Source: Spirosoma radiotolerans
GTDB lineage: Bacteria > Bacteroidota > Bacteroidia > Cytophagales > Spirosomataceae
Direction of reading: 5' to 3'
NCBI RefSeq assembly: GCF_000974425.1
Contig: NZ_CP010429.1
Span: forward strand, 2,604,001 to 2,668,000
Length of the DNA: 64,000 nt
The translations under genes and the position numbers were made by a program. The notes beneath the pieces were generated by a model, which saw nothing but the letters and a program-made list of their open reading frames with translations, ran no database searches and was not told the DNA's origin. This document shows positions 51,890 through 60,043 of this stretch, piece by piece; position 1 is the first letter of the stretch; each line of letters starts with the position of its first letter.

Positions 51890-51897
51890 TAATTTTG
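51890..51897 (+). promoter_or_regulatory. -7 element of the PhyH promoter, weak -33
   Basis: TAATTTTG matches TAnnTTTG, 34 nt upstream of the PhyH ATG. The expected TTG at about 51867-51870 is absent (CTTAACT), consistent with activation by the divergent AraC-type protein. Confidence 0.55.
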
Positions 51898-51931
51898 ATC
51901 CAATAAAAACGCTTTAACATCCTATTGCCTT

Positions 51932-52900
51932 ATGGAGACGATGCAACCCACAAGGATTCCCGATAATGCACACAAGGACATTCCCGGAAATCCGTCGACA
52001 GCCACTAGCAGCAAACTTAAATTGAATGACCGCCCCAATGGCGAGCCGCTTCGTGTATTATCCGAAGACGACTGGGCCTTCTGGAAAGAAAACGGGTATA
52101 TCGTGATCAAACAGGCGGTGCCCAAAGAAAATGCCGAACGGCTGGCCAGTTTTATCTGGAAGTTTGAAGAGAAAGACCCCAACGATCCGACTACCTGGTA
52201 TGCCCCGCCCCGTGCGGAAATGAAAATGAAAGAGCTGACCAATAGTGGTATGGTCGAACTGTACAACCACCAGTACGAATGGGATAACCGGCAATACCAG
52301 CGGGTATATGATGCGTTTGTCGACATATGGGGCACCGAAAAATTATGGGTAACCATCGACCGGGCCAATCTGAATTTCCCGGTTCGGCCGGGGCACGAGT
52401 TCAAGGGATTTATTCACTGGGATTACGATCCCGAAACCCGCCCGCAGAATGTACAGGGTGTGCTGGCGCTGGCCGATCAGACGGACGAGAACATGGGTGG
52501 TTTTCAGTGCCTGCCCGAACTCTACCGCACCTACGACACCTGGAAACTAACCCAACCCGCCGACCGCGACCACTTTAAACCTGATACGACCGGATTCGAG
52601 TTTGTGAAAGTAAAGATGGAAGCAGGCGACCTGTTGATTTTCAATAGCACACAGCCCCACGGCATACGTCCTAACCTGTCGGCGGACAAGGTGCGGATCG
52701 CGCAGTATATTTCCATGATGCCCGCCGAAGAAGATAACGAAGCCTTGCGGCAATGGCGGATTATGTCTTGGCGCGAGCGGCAGGCCCCCGAAGGCTACGC
52801 GTTTCCGGGCGATCCCCGTAACTGGGAAAAAGAACGCGAGCAAACCGCCGAACTCTCCCCCCTGGGCCGAAAACTACTGGGTTTGGACAGTTGGGAGTAA
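51932..52900 (+). CDS. Phytanoyl-CoA dioxygenase (PhyH) family protein
   Basis: 322 residues. Fe(II)/2-oxoglutarate dioxygenase fold. The facial triad is His-x-Asp in FKGFIHWDYDPETRP and a distal His in STQPHGIRPNLSADKVR, with Arg probably binding 2-oxoglutarate. LPELYRTYDTWK and the NWEKEREQTAELSPLG tail fit a subset of sugar- or amino-acid-acting PhyH proteins. The substrate is unknown. A control by the divergent AraC regulator is likely. Confidence 0.92.
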   Translation: METMQPTRIPDNAHKDIPGNPSTATSSKLKLNDRPNGEPLRVLSEDDWAFWKENGYIVIKQAVPKENAERLASFIWKFEEKDPNDPTTWYAPPRAEMKMKELTNSGMVELYNHQYEWDNRQYQRVYDAFVDIWGTEKLWVTIDRANLNFPVRPGHEFKGFIHWDYDPETRPQNVQGVLALADQTDENMGGFQCLPELYRTYDTWKLTQPADRDHFKPDTTGFEFVKVKMEAGDLLIFNSTQPHGIRPNLSADKVRIAQYISMMPAEEDNEALRQWRIMSWRERQAPEGYAFPGDPRNWEKEREQTAELSPLGRKLLGLDSWE

Positions 52901-52948
52901 GCGTTTGCCAGGAGAGACAGGGCGGTAATTCGGTCCGAAAAAATGGGT

Positions 52949-52956
52949 TATCTTTG
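52949..52956 (+). promoter_or_regulatory. Probable -7 element of the lysR-type gene
   Basis: TATCTTTG matches TAnnTTTG, 33 nt before the ATG at 52990. Confidence 0.5.
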
Positions 52957-52989
52957 ACGTTGTGACGCAACCGAAACGATAATCCATTT

Positions 52990-53895
52990 ATGCTCTCATC
53001 CCGCCACCTGGTTTTCATGGAAGTGGCTCGTTTATTAAGTTTTACCAAAGCCAGCCAAACGTTATTCCTGAGCCAGTCGGCGATTAGTAAGCATATAAAG
53101 TCGCTGGAATATTTTTACAAAACAGGCTTATTCGAACGGCACGGAAATCACATCAGCCTCACCAACGCGGGGCAGGCCCTGTACAACAAATTGCTGCAGG
53201 CGGGCCAGTTACAGGAGGAGCTACACCAGGAGCTCCAACAGATCAACGAGTCGTTTCTCCCCTTAACAAAATTAGCCATCGGGTCCAGCACAACCATCAG
53301 TTTATACGTCCTGCCATCAGCTTTATCCGCTTATCTGCAGCAACACGACCACATTCGGGTCGATGTGCTCAACCGCAACTCCGAGACCATTCAGAATGCG
53401 CTGCTGGCTCATGAAATCGATGTCGGGATTGTAGAGGGGTTGACCCGGGTAAATACCGTAACCTACACGCCCTTTATGACAGACGATGTACTGGCCGTTT
53501 GTTCAGCCCGGAGTCCGTTGCGGGGCAGAACGCTAACCCTGACCGATTTACCCACTATTCCCGTAGCCCTGCGGGAGAATGGGTCGGGTACGCTGGCCAT
53601 TATTGACGATGAGCTAAGCAAAAAAGGCATACCCTTGTCGTCGTTGCGCATCCTGATTCGCCTGGGCGGAACGGAAGCGCTCAAAAATTTTGCGCTGGCA
53701 GATACCTGCCTGGCTTTTTTGCCCAAGCGAGCCATCATCAAGGAACTGGCTCTAGGCGAGTTGGTTGTGCTCCCCATTCAGGGTTTACTCCTTCAGCGAA
53801 CGTTCTATTTCATTCAGCGGAAGGGAACCGAAGGCAATCGATTGGTCAGTACATTTATTCAGTTCTTGAAACACCATTATTCCTCCAGGGAATAA
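52990..53895 (+). CDS. LysR-family transcriptional regulator
   Basis: 301 residues. The winged helix-turn-helix occupies 1-65: FMEVARLLSFTKASQTLFLS and QSAISKHIKSLE. The two-lobe periplasmic-binding-like effector domain spans 90-300, with TKLAIGSSTTISLYVLPSAL and LAHEIDVGIVEGLT. No divergent target is present. The next gene is threonine synthase 65 nt downstream, in the same direction, so co-transcription is possible. Confidence 0.94.
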   Translation: MLSSRHLVFMEVARLLSFTKASQTLFLSQSAISKHIKSLEYFYKTGLFERHGNHISLTNAGQALYNKLLQAGQLQEELHQELQQINESFLPLTKLAIGSSTTISLYVLPSALSAYLQQHDHIRVDVLNRNSETIQNALLAHEIDVGIVEGLTRVNTVTYTPFMTDDVLAVCSARSPLRGRTLTLTDLPTIPVALRENGSGTLAIIDDELSKKGIPLSSLRILIRLGGTEALKNFALADTCLAFLPKRAIIKELALGELVVLPIQGLLLQRTFYFIQRKGTEGNRLVSTFIQFLKHHYSSRE

Positions 53896-53960
53896 CTCAT
53901 GCCAAAACGGTATTTGCTTCGTGCGTTGTTAACCGGGACTTTTCGGGAAATTTTGCAACC

Positions 53961-55160
53961 ATGATCGCTACCACCACTTCATCGCTACTCACCGATTTAC
54001 ACTGCTCCCAGTGTGGATCAACGCATAACGCATTCGTTCGTCAGACCTTGTCCAGTTGTTGCCAGGCCCCGCTTCTGGCTGCGTTTAATCTTGATAATAG
54101 CGGTCTGCAAAAAGCAGATTTGGCCACACGAACCAAATCACTTTGGCGCTACGAGGAACTATTGCCGGTTCTTCAACCCGATAATCAGATAACTTTAGGA
54201 GAGGGGTTCACGCCCTTGTTATCGCTCAAACGACTGGCTGACACGTTTGGATTCAGCCACCTGAGTTTGAAAGATGAGGGTCTCAATCCAACTGGATCGT
54301 TTAAGGCTCGGGGCCTGTGTATGGCCATCTCAAAAGCAAAGGAAAATGGAGAACAGGCCTGTATTATTCCAACGGCCGGCAATGCCGGGGTGGCCATGGC
54401 GGCCTACTGTGCCCGAGCCGGACTCGAAGCCGTTGTGGTAATGCCGCGTCATACGCCCGATGCCTTTAAAGAAGAGTGTATTGGCTACAACGCCAACCTG
54501 ATTCAAATAGACGGCCTCATCAACGACTGTGCGGCCAAAGTTCACGAACTAAATCAGGATGGCCGCTACTTCGACGTGTCGACTTTAAAGGAACCGTACC
54601 GGCTGGAAGGCAAGAAAACGATGGGCTATGAGATCGCTGAGCAGTTAAACTGGCAGTTGCCGGATGTAATCATGTACCCGACGGGTGGCGGAACGGGCTT
54701 GATTGGCATCTGGAAAGCGTTTCACGAGCTGAAGGCGCTGGGCTGGTTATCGAAGGAGCAGCGGCTTCCGCGCATGGTGGCTGTGCAGGCCGAAAACTGC
54801 GCGCCCGTTGTGGATACATACCTTGGCAAACAACCCAACAGCAAACAATATATCGGAAAACCGACTCTGGCAAACGGATTAGCTGTGCCGAGGCCGATTG
54901 GCGAGCCGCTGATGCTGAACGTCCTCCGTGAGTCGGGTGGGACAGCCATTGCCGTTTCTGAAGAAGACATGCTGGCGGGTGTCAGCGACCTGTGCCGCTA
55001 TGAGGGCATTTTTGCGGCTCCCGAAGGCGGAGCCATCTGGGCAGCTACCAAAAAACTACTGCACCAGGGCTGGCTTCAGTCAACCGAACACATTGTGTTG
55101 CTCAATACTGGTTCGGGCCAGAAATACCTGGACAACGTGAAGGGCCAGTGGCGCCGTTAA
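53961..55160 (+). CDS. thrC: Threonine synthase
   Basis: 399 residues. PLP-dependent fold type II enzyme that converts O-phosphohomoserine into threonine. PLP-binding Lys115 is in NPTGSFKARG; the phosphate-binding loop is PTGGGTGLIGIW. N-terminal CSQCG and SCCQ cysteines match the short zinc-ribbon-like start of class-II threonine synthases. Alternative PLP enzymes (threonine dehydratase or cysteate synthase) are less likely given the N-terminus and length. Confidence 0.88.
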   Translation: MIATTTSSLLTDLHCSQCGSTHNAFVRQTLSSCCQAPLLAAFNLDNSGLQKADLATRTKSLWRYEELLPVLQPDNQITLGEGFTPLLSLKRLADTFGFSHLSLKDEGLNPTGSFKARGLCMAISKAKENGEQACIIPTAGNAGVAMAAYCARAGLEAVVVMPRHTPDAFKEECIGYNANLIQIDGLINDCAAKVHELNQDGRYFDVSTLKEPYRLEGKKTMGYEIAEQLNWQLPDVIMYPTGGGTGLIGIWKAFHELKALGWLSKEQRLPRMVAVQAENCAPVVDTYLGKQPNSKQYIGKPTLANGLAVPRPIGEPLMLNVLRESGGTAIAVSEEDMLAGVSDLCRYEGIFAAPEGGAIWAATKKLLHQGWLQSTEHIVLLNTGSGQKYLDNVKGQWRR

Positions 55161-55214
55161 TCGGTCTAAGACCGGCGGTTTTCTCCTCCAAACCTAAAGA
55201 ACCGAGCCAATTTA

Positions 55215-55286
55215 TTAACCACAGAGCCACAGTCGTTAGCTAGCCAAAAGTCAATGTTTTTACACCTCTGTGTTCTCTGTGGTTAA
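55215..55286. repeat. Inverted repeat of the ACCACAGAG type
   Basis: TTAACCACAGAG (55215-55226) pairs with 55275-55286; arms are built of AACCACAG, AGCCACAG. It lies between the convergent thrC and trhO genes. Similar ACCACAGAG palindromes are dispersed in many bacterial genomes, from memory. Confidence 0.7.
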
Positions 55287-55295
55287 ACGTTCATC

Positions 55296-56270
55296 TCATT
55301 CGGCGTATTTGATTCCCTCAGTGCGCTGGCCCTGACGGCTTTTATAGCCCTGAATAGGCGAGTAGCTTTGGGTTTGTTTGCCATAGTAGCCGGTTCCGTC
55401 GTAAGCGCGAAGATTCGGGTCCTGTTTGCAGGCATCGGTGCAGGTGCCACCATGTTCGGTACCGCAGTTTTCGCACAGGGTCACGTGGTTATTGCAGACT
55501 GGGCTGGCGCAGTTGATCATGCGGCTGGTAGGCGTGCCGCAGCGGTAACATACCGATACCGTAACGGGGTTTATGTGATTGACCGGCACCGTAACGCGGT
55601 TATCGAACACATAACACTCCCCGTCGAAATCTTCGCCACCCGTTTCCAGACCATACCGGATAATGCCACCATGAAGCTGGTAAACGTTCTCGAAGCCCTG
55701 AGCCAGCAGATATGCCGATGCTTTTTCGCACTTGATACCGCCGGTGCAGTACGTAATTATTTTCTTGTCTCTCAGGTGATCGAGTTCGTGGACATGGTCG
55801 GGGAGCTCGCGAAGGTTCTCCATGTCGAACGTAATAGCCCCTTTGAATTTACCGACCTCATGCTCATAATTTGACCGCATATCGACCAGTACGACATTGG
55901 GGTCATTTTTGAGCTTCTTAAATTCGTCCGGTTCCAGGTGAATTCCCGTTTGCCGACGTGGATCAACAGGCAGATCGGAGTGAACGATTTCGGCCTTTAC
56001 CCGAACGTGTAATTTTTGAAACGTATGCCCATCGCTTTCATCGACTTTGAAGGCAATACCGGCAAAGCGTGGATCGGCGCGGAGCGTATCCATATACGCT
56101 TCGCAGTCGGCAGTTAAGCCAGACACTGTGCCGTTCAGTCCCTCGGGAGCCACAATAACGCGCCCCAGCAGGTTTAATTGCAGGCAAAGCAAATGATGCT
56201 CTTCCCGGTATTGCTCTGGGTTTTCGATGGGCGAATAAATGTAATAGAGAAGGACGCGGTATGGTTTCAT
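55296..56270 (-). CDS. trhO: tRNA uridine-34 hydroxylase TrhO (rhodanese-like, YceA family)
   Basis: 324 residues from ATG 56270 (MKPYRVLLYYIYSPIENPEQ). Oxygen-dependent hydroxylation of U34 to ho5U in tRNA. N-terminal ferredoxin-like domain with LGRVIVAPEGLNGTVSG, then a rhodanese domain with the active Cys175 in TYCTGGIKCEKASAYL (second Cys181). The C-terminus has a Cys-rich set (CYRCGTP, CASPVCNNHVTLCENCG), a possible zinc site seen in this subfamily. The start upstream at 56315 overlaps the divergent kinase region and is unlikely. Confidence 0.93.
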   Translation of the reverse strand: MKPYRVLLYYIYSPIENPEQYREEHHLLCLQLNLLGRVIVAPEGLNGTVSGLTADCEAYMDTLRADPRFAGIAFKVDESDGHTFQKLHVRVKAEIVHSDLPVDPRRQTGIHLEPDEFKKLKNDPNVVLVDMRSNYEHEVGKFKGAITFDMENLRELPDHVHELDHLRDKKIITYCTGGIKCEKASAYLLAQGFENVYQLHGGIIRYGLETGGEDFDGECYVFDNRVTVPVNHINPVTVSVCYRCGTPTSRMINCASPVCNNHVTLCENCGTEHGGTCTDACKQDPNLRAYDGTGYYGKQTQSYSPIQGYKSRQGQRTEGIKYAE

Positions 56271-56433
56271 AAGTACAGTACAGGCAATAGACCGGGCTGC
56301 CGCAGCAGCAAACATGAAAAAAGGGTACTCAATCGTTTTCTATTACAAAATTAAACCCAATTTGCGAAAGTTCATTCGTTGCCGACTGGAAGAGAGAAAT
56401 CCGTTCTGGTCGTCGTTTCCTTTCGTTCGTTTT

Positions 56434-57078
56434 ATGCACATTGCCATCACAGGAAATATTGGGGCCGGTAAAACAACCCTGGCCGAGCAGTTAGCGGAGC
56501 ATTATGGTTGGGAAGTTTTATACGAAGCGGTTGAAGGAAATCCGTATCTGGCTGATTTTTATCGTGATATGCCGCGCTGGGCCTTCAACCTACAGGTCTA
56601 CTTTCTGAACAGTCGATTTGCGCAGGTCAAACGCATTATCGACATCCAACAGGCGAACCAAACCGGCCAGAAACAGCCACATACTGTCGTTCAGGATCGG
56701 ACGATCTACGAAGATGCCGCTATTTTTGCCCGGAATTTGTATCAAAGCGGGGATATGCTGGAGCGTGATTTTACGACCTACCATGCGTTGTTTGCCAACA
56801 TGGCTAGTCTCGTTCGGCCTCCCGATCTGATGATCTACCTTCGGGCCAGTCTGCCGAAGCTCCGTCAGCAAATTCAGAAGCGGGGCCGGTCGTTTGAACA
56901 ATCCATCAGTGACGATTACCTGATCAACCTGAATCGGTTATACGAAGAATTCGTGGCTTCCTATCAATTAGGACCGTTGCTGATTATCGAAGTGGATGCT
57001 ATTGACTTTGCCAAAAATCCAGCTGACTTTACCCAGGTTCTGCACCAGATCGAAGCCCAGTTAAGCAGAGAAGTGTAG
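56434..57078 (+). CDS. Deoxynucleoside kinase
   Basis: 214 residues from ATG 56434. Phosphorylates deoxynucleosides in the salvage pathway. P-loop GNIGAGKTT (7-15), EAVEGNPYLADFYRDM (substrate Glu), the DRT-like VVQDRTIYEDA motif and a lid region with Arg (SLPKLRQQIQKRGRSFEQ). Bacteroidota dNKs of this type often prefer deoxyadenosine or deoxyguanosine. It is divergent from trhO, with the frame open to 56314 upstream but starting properly at 56434. Confidence 0.93.
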   Translation: MHIAITGNIGAGKTTLAEQLAEHYGWEVLYEAVEGNPYLADFYRDMPRWAFNLQVYFLNSRFAQVKRIIDIQQANQTGQKQPHTVVQDRTIYEDAAIFARNLYQSGDMLERDFTTYHALFANMASLVRPPDLMIYLRASLPKLRQQIQKRGRSFEQSISDDYLINLNRLYEEFVASYQLGPLLIIEVDAIDFAKNPADFTQVLHQIEAQLSREV

Positions 57079-57123
57079 GCGTTGTTCGGGATGAACGATC
57101 CGTTTGATCTAGTACTTACTCAA

Positions 57124-57166
57124 AAGGTTTTAAGCAACCTTGTCCGTCAGGTTTAAGAACCTGACG
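57124..57166. repeat. Two adjacent small hairpins
   Basis: AAGGTT-6-AACCTT (57124-57141) and CGTCAGGTT-TAAG-AACCTGACG (57145-57166, perfect 9-bp stem). Both have the AGGTT...AACCT design and lie 45 nt after the kinase gene. No T-run follows. Confidence 0.65.
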
Positions 57167-57218
57167 TCACTAAATCAGCCAAACTGCTCTGTGAACATAC
57201 ATAATCTGCTCGGTTATT

Positions 57219-57256
57219 AAAAAACAGGTCGCTCCCATTGGAATAAAGCGACCTGT
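57219..57256 (-). terminator. Orphan intrinsic terminator on the minus strand
   Basis: On the minus strand ACAGGTCGC (57248-57256) pairs with 57224-57232 and is followed by a T6 run. No coding gene on that strand ends here; it could end an unknown short transcript. Confidence 0.6.
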
Positions 57257-57361
57257 GGTGTGGAGAGCGGAAAGAAGTATATACGATTGGTAGAGTAATT
57301 TAGATTGCTTTCGGCTGCTCTCCTCACCGAATACATTTTCTTTTCGGCCGCCTAAAGGCAC

Positions 57362-57369
57362 TATCTTTG
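57362..57369 (+). promoter_or_regulatory. Promoter -7 element for the 59-residue membrane protein
   Basis: TATCTTTG matches TAnnTTTG, 32 nt upstream of ATG 57402. TTTTC lies about 20 nt upstream as a weak -33 element. Confidence 0.55.
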
Positions 57370-57401
57370 CGCTATAAAGCATCTCCTAGAATGCCCGTGT
57401 A

Positions 57402-57581
57402 ATGGATACAAAGCCTCCTTTTTATCGACGTCCTGTTGTGCTGGCTATTTTTACGGCCGTTCTGGTTATTGGGGCGTTTGCACTGGCCAAATTTCACCTT
57501 ATTTCTTCCGTGACGCAGGGCGTCGTGACGGCCATAGCCGTCGGCATTCAGATCGCACTTTATCGGCAGAAAAAGGAATAA
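57402..57581 (+). CDS. 59-residue two-helix membrane protein
   Basis: Short gene with MDTKPPFYRRPVVLAIFTAV and LVIGAFALAKF as the first helix, and SSVTQGVVTAIAVGIQIALY as the second, ending RQKKE. The basic end after each hydrophobic part suggests a hairpin with both ends inside the cell. A good promoter precedes it and a strong terminator lies downstream (57708-57743), so it is a complete transcription unit. Function unknown. Confidence 0.7.
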   Translation: MDTKPPFYRRPVVLAIFTAVLVIGAFALAKFHLISSVTQGVVTAIAVGIQIALYRQKKE

Positions 57582-57707
57582 AACAAAGTGGGTGCTTTTG
57601 CATGCAACCTGTTGACTAGGTTGGCGTTACATCGACACGTTACTCTATGATTGTGTTGATGTCTTAAGTTCAGCTATCATCAGCTGACTTAACCCATTGA
57701 TGAATTG

Positions 57708-57743
57708 AGCCCGTCTACGGAGACCGTAGTATGGGCTTTTTTC
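57708..57743 (+). terminator. Intrinsic terminator
   Basis: AGCCC and CTACGG (57708-57712, 57715-57720) pair with CCGTAG and GGGCT (57724-57737) and are followed by T6. The 126-nt stretch between the small gene and this hairpin also contains TTAAGTTCAGC-8-GCTGACTTAA near 57664-57692, which may be a structured 3' UTR. Confidence 0.8.
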
Positions 57744-57788
57744 GTTTAGGATTTCTGTTGTATGAGCCCATAGGGCAGTGTCATGGAG

Positions 57789-58004
57789 CTACCCAAAAAT
57801 ATTTTCCACTCCGTTATACAGTTCCAGCGCGTCGAGAACATGAATTTGTTGGCGCTTGGCAATCCAAAGCACCGTGTCCACAATGAGGTAAGCATCCTCA
57901 TGCTGACGAACCATCTCCCATACCGCATATGCATCGGTATACTCATGGCCCGTGTCACTGGCAATGCTGGAAAGTAAGCCAATATTGGCCCGGCGTGAAT
58001 TCAT
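57789..58004 (-). CDS. Hypothetical protein downstream of the LytTR gene
   Basis: 71 residues from ATG 58004, or 90 from TTG 58061. Sequence NSRRANIGLLSSIASDTGHE and AYLIVDTVLWIAKRQQIHVL looks like an alpha-helical protein or a C-terminal fragment. The stop is at 57789. It follows the LytTR gene on the same strand and might be its partner. No family recognised. Confidence 0.5.
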   Translation of the reverse strand: MNSRRANIGLLSSIASDTGHEYTDAYAVWEMVRQHEDAYLIVDTVLWIAKRQQIHVLDALELYNGVENIFG

Positions 58005-58111
58005 AGCATGAGTGAAAAAGCACAAAAAGCCGTTTTTAATCCATAGTTCTTTGGCAACCAAAATTCGTTGAGCAAAAGAAGTTAAAAAGTAAAAGCACTA
58101 TATACGTCAAG

Positions 58112-58429
58112 TTACTTATCTGGTAAGGCCGACAGTTGCTTTACATGCTTAAAAACCAGGCTCAGCCGCCGTCGGCCAACAGGGAGCCACAGGCCTGCCA
58201 AATGCACTTCTCCGGCAGCGGCACTTAATCGGCGGCTTCCATCGAGAAAATTTGGATTGATGGCATATGTCCGATGGATGCGAATGAAATCCGGGTAATG
58301 TTCCAGACAGTTAGAAAGTGTTCGGGAAAGAAGCAACTTTTTGCCATCCAGTAGATGGCAATAGGTATAGTTGCCTTCGCCAGATAAATAGGTAACGGAG
58401 TCAGGAATGGGGTAGAGCACTCGTTTCAT
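58112..58429 (-). CDS. Stand-alone LytTR DNA-binding protein
   Basis: 105 residues, a LytTR domain alone without a receiver. Family motifs are DSVTYLSGEGNYTYCHLLDG, SRTLSNCLEHYP and FIRIHRTYAINPNFLDG, followed by the recognition region VHLAGLWLPVGRRRL. LytTR proteins bind two direct repeats and regulate cell-wall or stress genes. No receiver or kinase is encoded next to it; the LytS-type kinase of this window is about 56 kb away. Confidence 0.9.
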   Translation of the reverse strand: MKRVLYPIPDSVTYLSGEGNYTYCHLLDGKKLLLSRTLSNCLEHYPDFIRIHRTYAINPNFLDGSRRLSAAAGEVHLAGLWLPVGRRRLSLVFKHVKQLSALPDK

Positions 58430-58677
58430 ATAGTGGACAGTAAAGTAAGTAACCTATTGACTTTCGAAAATACCGAATAGTCACAAGATGATATGCCCAC
58501 TAAATAATTAATGTTAGTATGAATCAAATTTTTTAGTTATCGGTAAGTCGCTAATAGTCATGGATGAATTCAATAAATACCGGTTAAATTCTGAAACCAG
58601 ATCTGTATTGGGCAAGATGTCAAGAATACTGGTTAATTACAGGGGAGAGGTAAAAACAATTACTTATTTTTACCCAT

Positions 58678-59874
58678 ATGTCCATGTCAACGTTTCGATA
58701 TCAGCTGCCCAAAAAAGCGATCAAAACTGACTGCCCCGATTGTGGCCCAAAACATCGTCGGACATTGAGCCGCTATGTCGATACGTTCACGAATGAATTA
58801 TTGCCCGAACAATACGGGCGTTGTGACCGGGAAAGTAACTGTGGCTATCACCTCAATCCATATAAGAAAGGTCCCTCGGGGTTATCGTATCACGACGAAG
58901 TAAAAGCCCGCACCAATCCAGGGCCAATTCCCAGAACCTGGTTTACCATAGCGGCCAAACAAAAATACAAGGGAGCCTCGAAACAGGAAATCATTACGGG
59001 CCTTTTACAGACTGAAAATGCTACGCTCGAACAAGCCGAATGGGTAGCGGCTTTCCTGTTCAATAAACCAGGTGTTGAGCCTGTCAGGACTTCGACTGGC
59101 TCCTTAGGTGAAGTTTTTGCCATTCCTGACGAAGTGCTTAAACAGTCGCTCGGGCACTATGAACGCAATCAGTTTGCCTGGTTACTACGTCGTCATTTTG
59201 GACGTAGCGTTGCCGATGAACTGTTAGAACGGTTTGCCATTGGTACCTCAGGCCGTTGGCCGGGTGCGTGTATATTTTGGTACATTGATGAGTACCAGCG
59301 CGTACGGGGTGGCCAAATTAAATTGTTCGATGAAACGTTTCATACCGTCACGTATGTGGTCAAGGATGGGGAAAAACGGAGTCGGACAACGTGGGTTCAC
59401 TCGTCGTTCGCCCAGCGTTGTACGGAGCAGAATATACCGTATCCTGCCTGGCTTACGGCCTATCTGGACGAGCGCAATGACGTACAGAAGTCACCGTGTT
59501 TGTTTGGGCTTCCCCAGTTACTGACCGTTCCGGCCGATAAGCCGGTGGCAATTGTTGAAGCCCCCAAAACGGCGGTTGTGGCTACCCCTTATTTTCCGGG
59601 GTTTGTCTGGTTGGCCGTAGGGGCCTTATCATACCTGAACGCGGAACGGCTGGCTCCGGTCCGGGATCGGAAAATAGAGTTGTTTCCCGATCTCTCGAAA
59701 GATGGCAGCGCCTTTGACCGCTGGAACCGGGTTGCCGGGGAGTTACTGGCGCAGGGATTCAACATAACCGTATCGACCTATCTGGAGGACAATGCCACCG
59801 AACCCGAACGGGCGGCCGGAGCCGACTTAGCTGATTTCCTGCTTGAACAATGGAATCAGTACCCGCCGGAGTAG
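58678..59874 (+). CDS. DUF6371 Toprim-like protein with zinc finger
   Basis: 398 residues (ATG 58678 or 58684). The N-terminal zinc finger is TDCPDCGPKHRRTL with the second pair RCDRESNCGYHLNPY, like CHC2-type primase fingers. The C-terminal half has Toprim-like acidic motifs IVEAPKTAVVAT and LFPDLSKDGSAFDRW, ending AAGADLADFLLEQWNQ. Bacteroidota DUF6371 proteins are often linked to mobile elements or plasmids; a role in DNA or primer synthesis is inferred. No other mobile-element gene is adjacent. Confidence 0.75.
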   Translation: MSMSTFRYQLPKKAIKTDCPDCGPKHRRTLSRYVDTFTNELLPEQYGRCDRESNCGYHLNPYKKGPSGLSYHDEVKARTNPGPIPRTWFTIAAKQKYKGASKQEIITGLLQTENATLEQAEWVAAFLFNKPGVEPVRTSTGSLGEVFAIPDEVLKQSLGHYERNQFAWLLRRHFGRSVADELLERFAIGTSGRWPGACIFWYIDEYQRVRGGQIKLFDETFHTVTYVVKDGEKRSRTTWVHSSFAQRCTEQNIPYPAWLTAYLDERNDVQKSPCLFGLPQLLTVPADKPVAIVEAPKTAVVATPYFPGFVWLAVGALSYLNAERLAPVRDRKIELFPDLSKDGSAFDRWNRVAGELLAQGFNITVSTYLEDNATEPERAAGADLADFLLEQWNQYPPE

Positions 59875-60043
59875 GGAATAGGAGGGCACGGTTTACACCG
59901 ATAGCCAGTCGTGGTCTTAAAAAGATCCGTATTGTGGAATTGATTTCTAAAGCGGGCTGTAGTAGAGAAAGAGAATTTATTAATCATTTACATAACCGTT
60001 GGTCTCTCACCGCCTATTTTGCCTTACCAAAAGACCCAGAAAC

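Noticed and set aside
57170..57382. Minus-strand frame of 70 codons
   Set aside because: It runs through the strong terminator hairpin at 57224-57256 and shows no protein-like pattern.
58560..58730. Short plus-strand frame (57 codons) before the DUF6371 gene
   Set aside because: It overlaps the DUF6371 start by about 50 nt in another frame, and its sequence has no structural pattern or promoter.
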